A DNA stretch of 64,000 nt. Origin: Gimesia maris. Its GTDB lineage: Bacteria > Planctomycetota > Planctomycetia > Planctomycetales > Planctomycetaceae. The notes beneath the pieces were generated by a model. The model made no database searches, was not told the DNA's origin, and worked only from the letters and a program-made list of their open reading frames with translations. The translations under genes were made by a program, and so were the position numbers. Positions 45,407 to 55,983 of this stretch are shown here, piece by piece; positions within the stretch are counted from its first letter, which is position 1; each line of letters starts with the position of its first letter. Where the stretch lies: NCBI RefSeq assembly GCF_008298035.1, contig NZ_CP042910.1, forward strand, positions 7,626,001-7,690,000, given 5' to 3'.

Positions 45407-46411
45407 TCAGGATAGCTGAATCAGAACCTTTCCGGCTTTTCCAGTTCGTTCCGCTTCGATCACTGCCTCTACGACCTCGTCCACGGGAAAGACATTGCCA
45501 ATATCAGTTGCCAATACCCCATTACGAATAAAGCCGGTTAACTTTGATACCAGTCTCAACTTGGCAGGCAGTGACAGAGATTCCATATATCGGGCCAGCC
45601 AGAATCCTTCGAGAGTGGCACCGTTGCGAATGAGATCGCGCGACATAAAGTCAAGCGGTGTTCGATCTAAAGACCCATACACTATCATCCTGGCACGTTC
45701 TCCCAGAATCCTGACGATTGTTGATGCTGTCTTGCCTCCCACTGCATCAATGGCATACTTCACCGTTTCACTGCCCAGATGTTTTCTGATCTGATCTACT
45801 AATACCCGTTCATTATCATGCTCTGCATTAAACACTACCACATGACTGGCACCAGCGTTTTTCAACTGTTCCACCTGATCATGGCGTCTGACAATGTTCA
45901 GCGTCTGAAGTCCAAAATGATTCCCCAGCCGGACAACCATTTTCCCTACGGCTGAAGCGGCCGCTGTCTGCAGAAGCCATTCCCCGCGCGGGACATCCAG
46001 CAGCGATTTGACCAGTATGTAGGCGGTCGCAGGGTTCACAAAAAATGTTGCCGCTTCCTCCTGTGTGAGACGTGATGATACAGGTATCACATACTCACTG
46101 GGAACGACCACCTTTTCTGCCCAGTTTCCAGTCCTTCGATTCAAGACTACAACTCGCTTACCTTTGAACAGAGCGCCTCGTAATCCTCCGCCACTGGCTT
46201 CAACAACGCCCACACCTTCGAAACCCGGCGTAGCAGGCAGTGAGGGACGCGATGAATACCCGCCTCGAATATTCAGGAGATCGGACGGATTGACAGGACT
46301 GGCCAGCATGCGGACCAGCACTTCTCCCGATTTGGCAACTGGTTCTTCCGCCTCACAGACCTTGAGAACTTCTGACGGCTCTCCGAATTGCTCAAAGCGA
46401 ATCATGCGCAT
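45407..46411 (-). CDS. Zinc-less MDR reductase (quinone oxidoreductase / enoyl reductase-like)
   Basis: A 334-residue medium-chain dehydrogenase/reductase. N-terminal SPVNPSDLLNIRGGY and PGFEGVGVV fit the MECR/QOR branch, with no zinc ligands. The nucleotide-binding region is LLQTAAASAVGKMVVRLGNHFG. It should use NADPH to reduce enoyl-thioesters or quinones. It stands alone; a hairpin lies upstream. Confidence 0.8.
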   Translation of the reverse strand: MRMIRFEQFGEPSEVLKVCEAEEPVAKSGEVLVRMLASPVNPSDLLNIRGGYSSRPSLPATPGFEGVGVVEASGGGLRGALFKGKRVVVLNRRTGNWAEKVVVPSEYVIPVSSRLTQEEAATFFVNPATAYILVKSLLDVPRGEWLLQTAAASAVGKMVVRLGNHFGLQTLNIVRRHDQVEQLKNAGASHVVVFNAEHDNERVLVDQIRKHLGSETVKYAIDAVGGKTASTIVRILGERARMIVYGSLDRTPLDFMSRDLIRNGATLEGFWLARYMESLSLPAKLRLVSKLTGFIRNGVLATDIGNVFPVDEVVEAVIEAERTGKAGKVLIQLS

Positions 46412-46525
46412 AAACTGAATCTTTCACTGTTCAGGGGCTCTACTGAAAAGATTTTAGCAGGTTGAACTCAATTCCAGCAAGCAGATACCAGCTTCAACAT
46501 CGCGAAAAGCGCGAACCCGAACGTG

Positions 46526-46565
46526 AATCAGCCCTTGTCACCATATCAGGCAACAAGGACTGATT
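46526..46565. other. Long hairpin between two minus-strand genes
   Basis: AATCAG-C-CCTTGT (46526-46538) pairs with ACAAGG-A-CTGATT (46553-46565), twelve pairs with one mismatch around a 14-base loop. No T-run follows on either strand, so it is not a classical intrinsic terminator. It could be an mRNA 3' stabilising or Rho-linked structure. Confidence 0.4.
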
Positions 46566-46707
46566 CCATCTTCAAAATGGATTCTGCTTTTCCGTCAGCA
46601 GCTTCTCTTCATTTCATCGTACCCTGTCTGGACTACTTAATTCGGAACAACTGAAAGGATGTTCGAACCAAGAAACGAAACCAGGCTCAAGTCAAACTGA
46701 TATCAGA

Positions 46708-47373
46708 TCAGTTCTGGGTTCGAGGAGTGAAGTTGGATGCCCCTGAAGCTGTCTGAGTCGGACGGGCCGGCGTCTGCTGCGCGGTGCCCTGAGGTTCTGG
46801 AGTTGAAGAACGCTTCCAGTTATCAGTCGACCAGTGAGGATAGTACTGCACTACACTGCTGCCCAGATCACTCAGAATCTCATGAAACTTTTTCGTTGTA
46901 ATTCGCTGGTTGGGAATCACACGCTGCAATACAAATCGACGGTTGCTGGAAATGTAAGCAAAAAACTTACCATTCCCCATACGGTCGTTGTCAGACAGCA
47001 GGCGTAACATCGCAGTCCGTGGAACATCCGCTGCACTGCGAGGCAAAGGATCCAGCCACGCCATGACCCACACCCATTCACCATTCTCACTCAGAACGGC
47101 GGACATGGAAAGTTCCCACTCCTCTTTGTTTTGATTGGCTTTGAACTGAAAGTCGTACCGCTTTTTAGTTTTGGTCGCAGTTAAACCCATTGCTTTCAAC
47201 AGGTTTCCTAACTGCTCTTCTGAGAGTTGGCCTGGCAGTTCCGGATTGGTCGTCACTGCCGGTTTTGTGGTAACTGGTTGTTGTGCATGAACTCCAGCAC
47301 CTAATACAGCCATCGCCGACAAGACAGCCAACAGACAACCTACAACAATCCATCCGCGAAACGTGATTTTCAT
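46708..47373 (-). CDS. Exported protein with a YbjN/secretion-chaperone-like domain
   Basis: A 221-residue protein with a signal peptide (about 1-30, cut after GVHAQ) and a domain from about 50 to 165 with the strand-helix order seen in YbjN and type III secretion-chaperone folds (LLKAMGLTATKTKKRYDFQF, and on). The C-terminus is a Pro/Gln/Thr-rich tail. No catalytic motif. Function unknown; the fold match is by pattern only. Confidence 0.6.
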   Translation of the reverse strand: MKITFRGWIVVGCLLAVLSAMAVLGAGVHAQQPVTTKPAVTTNPELPGQLSEEQLGNLLKAMGLTATKTKKRYDFQFKANQNKEEWELSMSAVLSENGEWVWVMAWLDPLPRSAADVPRTAMLRLLSDNDRMGNGKFFAYISSNRRFVLQRVIPNQRITTKKFHEILSDLGSSVVQYYPHWSTDNWKRSSTPEPQGTAQQTPARPTQTASGASNFTPRTQN

Positions 47374-47553
47374 TTTGAAGACACTCCTTTGTCACTTCGT
47401 TTCTCTTGTATTGACATATGTCGATTTTTCTCTGCCCTCATTCCCTGATCAGGCAGATTGGCTGGTATGCAGTCCCGCAACCAGCCTGTTCATGAATCTG
47501 TATGTCGATTTGCCTGACTTACCGTTTCCACCGGCAGTTTCTGCCGACTTGAG

Positions 47554-48165
47554 TTAAGATAGTTCAAATAGCCCTTTCAGACAGATCTGAGACCAGGTTT
47601 CGAACTGATCTAACTCTTGTAACAGTTTTTCCGGTGAGTCAAACCCTGTCTCTATAATCGACTCTTCACGGGGTAGAACTTTGGGCAACTCCAGGTCAAA
47701 TATGTGAACTATTCCCAAGTGGACCTTTCCGACCTCGGTTTCGTCGTCATTAATCAGACCGACACAGGCTTCTGTATACTTCGTATCCATCGCAACTTCT
47801 TCCTGGATTTCGCGCTGCATACCCTCTCGATATGTGGAGCCTTCCTTCGCATCATCCTCCAGGGAGATATGTCCGCCAATCCCGATCGAACGTTTACTGT
47901 GTAATCGCTGCTCGCCCCCTTTGGAGCCCCGTGTATAGTAAAAAATCTTCCCCTCATGGCGAAAAATACAATACGGAATCAGCTGTTTGAAACTGGGATC
48001 TTCCTCGACCGTATCGCGAGGTCGGAAACTGATATAGTTCGGATCAAACAACGTTTTCAGATAAGGTGCCACCTGATCGTTAAATCCCTGAAAGTAGCCC
48101 ACTTCGTGAAAAAGAAGTGTTGGCACGACCATGACATGTTCCACTTGCTGCTCCGTATCTGACAT
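47554..48165 (-). CDS. Nudix-domain hydrolase-like protein
   Basis: A 203-residue protein. The Nudix box appears as [11 protein letters not shown], then [12 protein letters not shown], with a four- to five-residue insertion compared with the standard G-x5-E-x7-REUxEExGU spacing. The N-terminal 50 residues ([19 protein letters not shown]) are extra to the fold. It should hydrolyse a nucleoside diphosphate derivative. It sits about 50 bp upstream of the end of nothing else on that strand, with trpC beginning upstream. Confidence 0.75.
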   Translation of the reverse strand: MSDTEQQVEHVMVVPTLLFHEVGYFQGFNDQVAPYLKTLFDPNYISFRPRDTVEEDPSFKQLIPYCIFRHEGKIFYYTRGSKGGEQRLHSKRSIGIGGHISLEDDAKEGSTYREGMQREIQEEVAMDTKYTEACVGLINDDETEVGKVHLGIVHIFDLELPKVLPREESIIETGFDSPEKLLQELDQFETWSQICLKGLFELS

Positions 48166-48210
48166 CGCTGATCCTTCTCTGCTCTGTTGACAGGTTGATA
48201 GATTAAATGA

Positions 48211-49011
48211 TTATTGAGTTGGCTGAGATGCGTGCCCCAGCAGTTCACGTGCTTTTTCTCCAATATCCGACGAACGCATTAAAGTCTCGCCAACCAGGAT
48301 GCCGCGAACACCCGATTCCTGCAGTTTGAGGACATCACTCCGATCGCGGATACCACTCTCGCTGATCAACAGGCAGTCCGCAGGCACTTGTGCCCCCAGT
48401 CGAATGGAATGATCCAGGCTGGTGACAAACGTCTTCAGATTTCGATTATTAATTCCCAGCAGCGGAGGTGACAGCTTTAATACGCGCTCCAGATTATCAG
48501 GCTCATAGATTTCAACCAGAGCCGACATCCCCAGTTCCAATGCATAACCATAGAGATCTTCCAGCTGCGCATCGTCCAGACATTCAGCAATCAACAGGAC
48601 GCAGTCTGCACCAGCGACTCTCGCTTCTAAAACCTGGTAGCGATCAATGATGAAATCTTTTCTCAAAACCGGAATCGCGACATTCTTTCGAACTGCTATC
48701 AGAAAATCCAGATGCCCCTGGAAATATTGTTCGTCCGTCAGCACACTCAGACAAGCCGCTCCCGCAGACTCATAAATCCTGGCAATCTCCACCGGATGAA
48801 AATCTTCCCGGATCACACCAGCGGAAGGAGATGCTTTTTTGACTTCTGCAATCATCGCCACCGGGCCATGTGACTGCATCGAGGCAACAAAATCCCTGAC
48901 AGGCGCAGCATCCGCCAAAGCCTCTGCCAGTTGTTCAACGGGTACCTTCGACTTCGCTTGGCTGACTTCTGTCAGTTTGCTGGCCACAATATCTTCAAGA
49001 ATATTACTCAC
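48211..49011 (-). CDS. trpC: Indole-3-glycerol phosphate synthase
   Basis: A 266-residue TIM barrel that closes the indole ring in tryptophan synthesis. The motifs EVKKASPSAG, VLRKDFIID, LLIAECLDD, GINNRNLKTF and LISESGIRDR are the family set. The GTG at 49011 (AGGA close upstream) gives the normal length; an open frame to 49062 adds an unlikely leader. It is not in a trp operon here, the Nudix gene follows, and the CPBP gene is divergent. Confidence 0.92.
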   Translation of the reverse strand: MSNILEDIVASKLTEVSQAKSKVPVEQLAEALADAAPVRDFVASMQSHGPVAMIAEVKKASPSAGVIREDFHPVEIARIYESAGAACLSVLTDEQYFQGHLDFLIAVRKNVAIPVLRKDFIIDRYQVLEARVAGADCVLLIAECLDDAQLEDLYGYALELGMSALVEIYEPDNLERVLKLSPPLLGINNRNLKTFVTSLDHSIRLGAQVPADCLLISESGIRDRSDVLKLQESGVRGILVGETLMRSSDIGEKARELLGHASQPTQ

Positions 49012-49200
49012 GACTTCCTGTATACACCTGAATCTGGAATAAAAACGTAAAACTGCTTCCACGTAGCATAACTTCCTGCGACACGAAGTACCACAGAGTC
49101 AGCAAATCCTGCCACAATTCGCTTGTATTTCCGGTTTCGGATGACAACCATGGCACATTCATGCTGTTTTTCGATACTCCCTTCATCAGGAGGCCATTGA

Positions 49201-50016
49201 TTGGTCCCTTCAGCACTGCATCTATTACTGCTGCTCCTGACTCTACTGAGCATTCGCTACTGGTTGCAGCTGATGACAACCAGACGGATTTCGTCCGTAT
49301 TCCCGCTCAACCCTGATCGATACCAGTTGGAATTTTCGTTCCCCGTTCTCCTGGCGATGCTCTGGATTGCCATTCAGTTTATAAGTTCCCTCGAGCGTGA
49401 ATGGAGTGAATGGCATCAGACATTGGCGCCTTCAAAGCCAGTTACAGTAGTACAGATCATGCAATCGTCACTGATTACTTTCTGTTTTGGGACGATCCTG
49501 ATCCTCATGCTGGCTCTGGCCCACTTCGATGTGATTCAGAAATTGGGATTTCGCCTGAATGAAATTCGTCGGCAATTGCGCGATGGAGCTGTTGGCTTTC
49601 TGCTCGCGCTTCTGCCTGTGATGGCTCTGTTGTTACTGACTTACCCCTTCCGATCAGAAGAGAGCCTGCATCCTTTTTTTCTGCTCTTAAAAGCCGAGCC
49701 ACATTTTTCCACGATCAGTTGGATTTTTATTTCCGCGGTCCTCGTCGCACCACTGTTTGAAGAACTGATTTATCGAGTCCTCTTTCAAGGCTGGCTGGAG
49801 AGGCTTTTACATCCTTTCGCTGCGATTCTGACCAGCTCGCTGGTTTTCAGTATCGTCCACGGATTTCCCGATTGTATCCCCCTGTTTCCACTGGCGGTTG
49901 TGCTGGGAACCCTCTTCTATTATCGGCGCAGTTATATCGCCATCATCGTGACACATGCTCTGTTCAATGCCGTCAATCTGGCCCTGGCCCTGGCAAATCA
50001 ACAGAATACGAATTAA
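49201..50016 (+). CDS. CPBP-family intramembrane protease (CAAX-type)
   Basis: A 271-residue protein with about seven or eight membrane segments. The conserved active-site motifs are FEELIYR, SIVHGFPD and VTHALFN (Glu-Glu, His, His). It is expected to cleave within the membrane, for bacteriocin immunity-like or processing roles. The start is TTG (49201), with an exact AGGAGG seven bases upstream. It is divergent from trpC. Confidence 0.85.
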   Translation: MVPSALHLLLLLLTLLSIRYWLQLMTTRRISSVFPLNPDRYQLEFSFPVLLAMLWIAIQFISSLEREWSEWHQTLAPSKPVTVVQIMQSSLITFCFGTILILMLALAHFDVIQKLGFRLNEIRRQLRDGAVGFLLALLPVMALLLLTYPFRSEESLHPFFLLLKAEPHFSTISWIFISAVLVAPLFEELIYRVLFQGWLERLLHPFAAILTSSLVFSIVHGFPDCIPLFPLAVVLGTLFYYRRSYIAIIVTHALFNAVNLALALANQQNTN

Positions 50017-50202
50017 GAAACCTTCAGTTCAATATTCATGCGCCCACTTGTTCAAATTGGGATTCACCCGTTTTTGAAAATGCAGTATCCTTCCCGCCTC
50101 TCTCAAATCTTCCTCTCATGTATTTTTCAGCTGGTGTTTCAGCCGAATCTGTCTGCAACACTTCTTCTCCAATCTGAACTCGACCCTTCGGAGACCTCCG
50201 AA

Positions 50203-51411
50203 ATGAATGCCCCCCCCATTCGCCATTGGGTACTACTCCTGCTTTGCGCCTGTTTCTGTCTCTCCTGTCAGACAATGAAATCCAAAATGGATCTGATCTA
50301 CACCGGAAAAGTCACGGGGGCTCTGTCGCAGCAGCTGGTAGAATCATACGCTGATTCTCTCAAAGACCCTATCGCAGCAAAACAATCCGAAGAAGGTACA
50401 GACTGGAAAATTCTTTACGCCACAAATCGACTGCAGCAAAAAAACCCTTCTGATGAAATCGGCTATGCGAATGAGTTTGGCCCAGAGGTGGCTTACGGTT
50501 CCAGCCAGGTTCATATCTCTCGAAAAAATCAAAGCGATCTCAAATCGAAAGTGATCCAGACACTCTGGCAGGGTTCTCCAGACCCGGAAGGCCAGGTGGA
50601 AATCAGCTCGTTAACCCCTGCCGATGAAGAGCCCTTCTTTGCAGATTTGAATCTGCTGCTGGAGCGGGCACCTCAAAAAGATGTGTTGGTCTTCGTCCAT
50701 GGTTTCAATGTGAGCTTCCCCAGTGCCGTCACACGGGCAGCACAGATTGCCAATGATCTTCCCTTCAACGGGCCGGTCGTCTGCTACAGCTGGCCTTCCC
50801 AGGGAGGGGTTGAGAAATATCTGCTCGACGGTCAGGTCGCCAGCTCCAGCGTTGAACCGATGGCCCATTTTCTGGAAACATTAGTCAATTCTGTCCCGCC
50901 GGGAACAAAAATCAACATCATGGTACACAGCATGGGTAATCGCGTTGTGATGCGGGCCCTTAATCGACTGCCACAACACTTTGAAACAACGAAGCCATTC
51001 CAGAATATCATTCTGGCGGCTCCCGATGTCGGCGTCTCCGAGTTCCGAACCCTGGCACCTTCCATTATTGCGCAAGCACACCGCGTCACACTTTATTCCG
51101 GGTCAGGCGATGTCGCTCTCGTCGCTTCCAAAGCCGTAAACCAGGAACGCCGCGCGGGAGATTCTCGGGAACCTTTGATTCTGGAAGGCATCGAAACCAT
51201 CGATGTCTCAGCCGTCGACACCAGCTTTATGAGTCATTCCTATTATGGCAGCAACCGGGCCGTCCTCAGTGATCTGTTCGCACTGATTAAACAGAACAGT
51301 CCTGCAGATGAAAGAAACTGGCTCCTGCACAGAGACTTTGCCGGTCAGAACTACTGGGCCTTTGATAAAGAACCGCCAGAAATCAAAAAAGTCAGGACAA
51401 CCAGTCTCTAA
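50203..51411 (+). CDS. DUF900 alpha/beta hydrolase lipoprotein
   Basis: A 402-residue protein. ATG 50203 starts a short signal with lipobox CLSC (about residue 20), so it should be lipid-anchored. The hydrolase domain has VLVFVHGFNVSF (oxyanion loop) and VHSMGNRVV (nucleophile Ser in the G-x-S-x-G-like elbow, here HSMGN). This is the DUF900 family; the substrate is unknown. An open frame to 50038 adds an improbable N-terminus. It follows the CPBP gene on the same strand. Confidence 0.8.
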   Translation: MNAPPIRHWVLLLLCACFCLSCQTMKSKMDLIYTGKVTGALSQQLVESYADSLKDPIAAKQSEEGTDWKILYATNRLQQKNPSDEIGYANEFGPEVAYGSSQVHISRKNQSDLKSKVIQTLWQGSPDPEGQVEISSLTPADEEPFFADLNLLLERAPQKDVLVFVHGFNVSFPSAVTRAAQIANDLPFNGPVVCYSWPSQGGVEKYLLDGQVASSSVEPMAHFLETLVNSVPPGTKINIMVHSMGNRVVMRALNRLPQHFETTKPFQNIILAAPDVGVSEFRTLAPSIIAQAHRVTLYSGSGDVALVASKAVNQERRAGDSREPLILEGIETIDVSAVDTSFMSHSYYGSNRAVLSDLFALIKQNSPADERNWLLHRDFAGQNYWAFDKEPPEIKKVRTTSL

Positions 51412-51501
51412 TTGAGACGTCTTACGATATATAATGTCTGCCTGTAACAGGCATATACTTCCTGTGAACCCCGAATGTTCTTTCAGATCAGGGCTCCTGC
51501 G

Positions 51502-52263
51502 ATGAATAACTCGACTTCCCGATTCTCAGATCGCGTGGATAACTACATTAAATATCGTCCCGGATACCCGAGTGAGGTCCTCGATCTCCTGAAAACCCGT
51601 TGCGGCTTCACTTCAGATTCTCTGATCGCCGATATTGGTTCGGGAACGGGAATTTCCAGCAGACTGTTTCTCGATCATCACAATACCGTATATGGCGTGG
51701 AACCCAACCAGGAAATGAGGCACGCTGCCGAAAAGTTCCTGAAAGAATACGCTCATTTTCACAGCATCAATGCGACTGCGGAAAAAACACATCTCCCTGC
51801 CGACTCATTTGATTTCATTGTCGCCGGTCAGGCATTTCACTGGTTTGATCGCGAATGCGCCCGACAGGAGTTTCAAAGAATCATTAAACCTGCTGGATGG
51901 GTTGTACTCATCTGGAACGAACGTCAGATCGACACAACTCCTTTTCTGCGCGATTACGAACAGATGCTCCTTGAATTCGCAACCGACTACACTCAGGTGA
52001 ATCATACGAATCTCTCCCTCACCGATTTCACCCGGTTCTTTCATCCATACCCTGTACAAACTGCGTCACTCCCCAGCCAGCAGACCTTCGATCTCGAATC
52101 TCTCACCGGACGGCTGCTCTCTTCTTCGTATGCTCCCAACGTCAACCAGCCCGGATACACAGAAATCCTGGCACGCGTTCAAGAGATTTTTCACCAGCAT
52201 CAGGTAAACGGTAAGGTTGAGTTTAAATACGACACCAACCTCTATTACGGTCACATCAGATAA
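51502..52263 (+). CDS. Class I SAM-dependent methyltransferase
   Basis: A 253-residue methyltransferase of the UbiE/type-11 class. The SAM-binding motif is LIADIGSGTGISSRLF, followed by VYGVEPNQEM and the FDFIVAGQAFHWFD motif typical of the family. It starts at ATG 51502 (MNNSTSRF); an in-frame start at 51475 is possible. Substrate unknown. It ends a plus-strand run from 49.2 kb. Confidence 0.85.
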   Translation: MNNSTSRFSDRVDNYIKYRPGYPSEVLDLLKTRCGFTSDSLIADIGSGTGISSRLFLDHHNTVYGVEPNQEMRHAAEKFLKEYAHFHSINATAEKTHLPADSFDFIVAGQAFHWFDRECARQEFQRIIKPAGWVVLIWNERQIDTTPFLRDYEQMLLEFATDYTQVNHTNLSLTDFTRFFHPYPVQTASLPSQQTFDLESLTGRLLSSSYAPNVNQPGYTEILARVQEIFHQHQVNGKVEFKYDTNLYYGHIR

Positions 52264-52328
52264 GGACTGGCCTGAGAGGATCGCGCGATCAGAGAACGAA
52301 AATACACTGCCCTCAGCGCATAAAGAAA

Positions 52329-52474
52329 GCCCTTAAGAAGGCGGTGAATTGTGGACGGATAAAGCGTAGTTTATTTCACTTCACAGAAACTGATGAGCGT
52401 GCTGGGTCAGAACTCGCAAATCAGGGGGACCTTCTGGATAATGTTCCGTCCAGACCAGATTCCTTCTTAAGGGC
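52329..52474. repeat. Nested inverted repeat
   Basis: The outer arms GCCCTTAAGAAGG (52329-52341) and CCTTCTTAAGGGC (52462-52474) are perfect 13 bp complements. Inside them TGGACGGA (52352-52359) pairs with TCCGTCCA (52445-52452) in the right order. The 10- and 9-base connectors and the roughly 85-base centre are unpaired by eye. This could fold as one long RNA stem, or be the ends of a small decayed mobile element. No target-site duplication is evident. Confidence 0.6.
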
Positions 52475-52740
52475 CAGGCTGGGTTCAGAAAGTTGAATAA
52501 AACCAGGGACTCATTTAAGAGTCAGTAACTCCGTTTCCTGATTCCTTTCAACTCTCTGCTGGATGATATATGCATTGCTCATGCCAACTCCACCAATTTT
52601 TTCGTTCACAGAGGATTATTTTCTATTTCTGGCTTGTGACTGATTTTATTTACCTATTTTAAAGAATTTTCGACGACAAACTACGTATTTTATACATTCG
52701 TATCCTGTTGCTTCTCACCGATTTCGACACTGTCGCTTGT

Positions 52741-52809
52741 ATTTTCGGCGCCGAACTGCTCTATTGTTGAAGTCGACACCTCATCGGCGCCACATTTTCG
52801 GCGCTAAAC
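52741..52809. promoter_or_regulatory. Three TCGGCGC sites upstream of the sigma-54 activator gene
   Basis: TCGGCGC occurs at 52745-52751, 52784-52790 and 52798-52804. The outer two sit in near-identical 16-mers (52741-52756 and 52794-52809, 14 of 16 bases match) 53 bp apart, about five helical turns. They end some 70 bp before the ATG. This is the layout of an operator or enhancer array for a dimeric regulator. Confidence 0.45.
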
Positions 52810-52875
52810 GAATGTGCGACGCATCAACTACCGTTGATTTCAAACGTGTCCAGCTCAGCGGGGGATCTTGTAATA

Positions 52876-55800
52876 ATGAAGAAACAAGGGATCAGAGAAC
52901 GCGCGATTCTCTTCACCTGCGGAATCCTTGCCATTGTCTACTCAGTGATCGTGCTCGGATTTGTTACCACCAGTCCCGATCTCCGCATTCGCGCCATGCT
53001 GGATAGTGTAGAGGCCTTACCTCAGACAGATGGCCCCAGTTTGTCGGGAATCGAAATCAAAGCCACCCCCGATATCAAAACCGCGGGCGCTTTCTCGGCT
53101 CCCAAAAATGGAGACGTGCTCACCAGGATCGGCGAATTTCCTATCCGTACCTTTCTCGATTTCTCACAGGTCCTCAGCAAACTTCGCAACATGGATCTGC
53201 CTCCCGGCGGACAACTGCAACCCAAAGCCGATCCGACCGAACATGATGTCCCCTCCATGGTGGAAATCCAGAACAGCGGTCGCTTCATAAAGATCGAATA
53301 TTACAGCAGGGACACGAGCGACTCCAGTTCTGTTACATACACGATGAAAACCGCCTGGATCCAGATCCAGTCTATCCCTTCCGGAGATGTGGCGATCTCA
53401 CTTCTCTGGTTTTCGCTGGAACTGATCATCCTCGCCATCGGTGCTTTCGCCTACTGGATGCGTCCCTTTGATCGTACAACTCGCATTTTCTTCATCATGG
53501 GTATTATCACTCTGGTGGCCTTTATCGGCGGTTACAACTGGTGGATTATTGCCGGCTCTCTCATACTGAATACCCCCTTTGTGATCGCTGCGGTCCTCAT
53601 CCCGGCTATCACGTTACACTTCTTCATCACTTACCCGCGGGCGATTCCGCAACTCGTTCAACATCCTGTCGGACTGTTGCGAGTCGTTTATTCGATTCCC
53701 GTCGCTACCACACTGTTAATTCTGGCCTGTCTGACATACCTCCGGGTGACCTCGCATATTGGTGAAGATCCCCGTGAACTTGCCGGACTCGAATATTCTC
53801 CACTCGTTTTTCAGGCTATCTATATCCTGCGCTGGGCCGTCTATGCATATATCACAGTCGCCGGCCTGTATTATCTCGCGACACTTGTCGCCGTATTTCA
53901 TGGCTATTTCAAAAGTCAGAATCCCTACGAACGCAATCAGCTGAAATGGATCGCGCTGGCCGGGCTCATCTCAACGATCCCCGTTGGTTACTCAATTTAT
54001 ATGGCCGAATTCGACCGTACCCAGTTCGCGCTCGGCGGTGCCGGGATTCCCATGTTCCTCGCCAGTGTCTCCTTTATGGCGGCTTTCGTCGTCGGAATCA
54101 TCCGCTACCGTCTGATGCTCATCGATCAGATCATCAGCCGCGGCATGCTGTTTTACGTCGTCAGTGCCGGCATCTCAATTCTCTATGCCACCGTCATTTC
54201 GCTCGGCTCTCTGCTGGGGACCCAGCTAAATCGCGCCCCCAGTACTAACCAGGCAGTCTCTGTTTTCCTGGTGATGCTGTTTGCGATCTCGCTGCTGCTC
54301 TGGTCGCGCGACCGTATCCAGCGACTCATCGACCGCCGCTTCTTCCGTCAGAAATACCAGCTTGATAAAGCCCTTAAACGTATGAACCGGGCCGTTGGTC
54401 GCCTGGGTGATCAGCGTTCCATCGCCGACCGCATGCTCACTTCCTGCCGCGAAGTGCTTCAGGTCAAGAACGCCGCCATCTATCTGCTCAACCCCGAACG
54501 CACTCAGTTTGATCTGCTCACTGGCTTCCATATTGAAAATGCCCCCTCTGCCGTCCCCTGTGGCCCGGAACTCCTGGAAGTCCTCGAAGGTGAACTTGCC
54601 TTTCAGCGCGTCGCAACAGGTCTCCTGAAAGAAGCTTCTCCCGCACAACAGCTGTTGCGCCTGCTCGGCTTCGACTTCATTTATAACCTCGAACTCGACG
54701 GCGAATTTGCCGGCTTTGTTGCCCTTGGACAACGTACCACAGGCAGTGCCTACTCCGCCGAAGACCTCACCTTCCTGAACGCCATGGGGCAAATCACCAG
54801 CATCGCCCTGCACAGTACAAAAATCCATCAGGACCTCCGTCGCCTCAACGAAGAGATGCGAATCAAAGTCGAAAAAATCGACGACCAGCGCCGACTCGTC
54901 TCCGTCCTGCAGTCCGAACTCACCAATTCGCAGGAAATCGCCGAACGCTCCACCCCCGCTCACGATGTCCAACGAGGTATGATCAAAGGCAACAGCCCCG
55001 CCATCCGCTCCGTCATGGAAACCGTTCGCAAAGTCGCCAATTCTGAATCCACAGTACTTGTACGCGGCGAAAGCGGAACCGGGAAAGAACTTCTGGCCCA
55101 GGCCGTCCATGAAAACAGTTCCCGTCACGAAAAACCACTGGTCCGCGTCAATTGCGCCGCTCTTTCTCCCAGTCTGCTCGAGAGTGAACTCTTCGGCCAC
55201 GTCAAAGGCGCCTTCACCGGTGCCCACGAAGACCGCGTTGGTCGATTCGAACTGGCTAACGGGGGCACCCTGTTTCTCGATGAAATCGGGGATATCTCGC
55301 TCGACACCCAGGTCAAACTCCTGCGGGTGCTGCAGGAACGCGCGTTCGAACGTGTAGGCGGATCGGAAACCCTGCACGTCGATGTGCGACTCATCACCGC
55401 GACTCACCAGAATCTCGAACAGCGCATCACCGAAGGCCTGTTCCGTGAGGACTTGTACTACCGCCTCAATGTCATCAGCATCACCTTGCCCCCACTGCGC
55501 GAACGTCGCGAAGACATTTTCGAACTCGCCTTCTACTTCCTTAAACGGACTGCCAATCGGCTGGGCAAACGCATTTCCCACATTGATCCCGACGCCATCG
55601 AAGCCCTCGAACGCGCTCCCTGGCCGGGCAACATCCGCCAGTTGGAAAACGTCATCGAACGCGCCGTCGTTCTCGCCGAATCTGAAGTCATCACAATGAA
55701 AGACCTGCCCGCCGATCTGCTGGAGCAGAAAAAACGTCTCCCGGCCCGCGTCTTCGAAACCAAAAATGTTCGCTCGGACACGACACGTCGCATCCCACTC

Positions 55801-55983
55801 TCCGAAGTCGAAGTCATCACCTTTCCCGGCTCGCAGAACCACGTCGATCAGCGACTCACTGAACCCGAACAGCTCAAGCTGGCACTCGCGGAATGCGACG
55901 GTAACAAAGCCCAGGCTGCCCGCCTGCTCGGTATGCCCCGTAGCACCTACTACAGCAAACTCAAAAAATACGACATCACCTGA
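52876..55983 (+). CDS. Large membrane-bound sigma-54-dependent activator (PDZ-like, multi-TM, GAF, AAA+, Fis HTH)
   Basis: A 1035-residue sensor-activator. In order: a first TM (about 8-30), an extracytoplasmic domain with a PDZ-like strand set ([15 protein letters not shown]), about seven TM segments (170-450), a GAF-like domain (about 500-640), a short coiled coil, and an AAA+ module with Walker A GESGTGKE (731-738), the sigma-54 loop GAFTGA (778-783) and Walker [10 protein letters not shown] Fis HTH ends it ([20 protein letters not shown]). Sensing and transcription activation are on one chain, without a separate kinase. ATG 52876 follows a Gly-rich ribosome site. Codon use is strongly C-ending. 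Confidence 0.9.
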   Translation: MKKQGIRERAILFTCGILAIVYSVIVLGFVTTSPDLRIRAMLDSVEALPQTDGPSLSGIEIKATPDIKTAGAFSAPKNGDVLTRIGEFPIRTFLDFSQVLSKLRNMDLPPGGQLQPKADPTEHDVPSMVEIQNSGRFIKIEYYSRDTSDSSSVTYTMKTAWIQIQSIPSGDVAISLLWFSLELIILAIGAFAYWMRPFDRTTRIFFIMGIITLVAFIGGYNWWIIAGSLILNTPFVIAAVLIPAITLHFFITYPRAIPQLVQHPVGLLRVVYSIPVATTLLILACLTYLRVTSHIGEDPRELAGLEYSPLVFQAIYILRWAVYAYITVAGLYYLATLVAVFHGYFKSQNPYERNQLKWIALAGLISTIPVGYSIYMAEFDRTQFALGGAGIPMFLASVSFMAAFVVGIIRYRLMLIDQIISRGMLFYVVSAGISILYATVISLGSLLGTQLNRAPSTNQAVSVFLVMLFAISLLLWSRDRIQRLIDRRFFRQKYQLDKALKRMNRAVGRLGDQRSIADRMLTSCREVLQVKNAAIYLLNPERTQFDLLTGFHIENAPSAVPCGPELLEVLEGELAFQRVATGLLKEASPAQQLLRLLGFDFIYNLELDGEFAGFVALGQRTTGSAYSAEDLTFLNAMGQITSIALHSTKIHQDLRRLNEEMRIKVEKIDDQRRLVSVLQSELTNSQEIAERSTPAHDVQRGMIKGNSPAIRSVMETVRKVANSESTVLVRGESGTGKELLAQAVHENSSRHEKPLVRVNCAALSPSLLESELFGHVKGAFTGAHEDRVGRFELANGGTLFLDEIGDISLDTQVKLLRVLQERAFERVGGSETLHVDVRLITATHQNLEQRITEGLFREDLYYRLNVISITLPPLRERREDIFELAFYFLKRTANRLGKRISHIDPDAIEALERAPWPGNIRQLENVIERAVVLAESEVITMKDLPADLLEQKKRLPARVFETKNVRSDTTRRIPLSEVEVITFPGSQNHVDQRLTEPEQLKLALAECDGNKAQAARLLGMPRSTYYSKLKKYDIT

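Larger units (their letters stand above)
52264..52875. other. Long intergenic region with inverted and direct repeats
   Basis: About 610 bp with no coding frame. It contains a nested inverted repeat (52329-52474) and, just before the sigma-54 activator gene, three copies of TCGGCGC. Both are listed separately. The promoter of the activator gene should lie between about 52640 and 52860. Confidence 0.5.

Noticed and set aside
52391..52435. CTGATGAG followed by GCAAAT, resembling a hammerhead ribozyme core
   Set aside because: The second core strand should be GAAA and here is GCAAA, and the stem II arms do not pair. Not a credible ribozyme.
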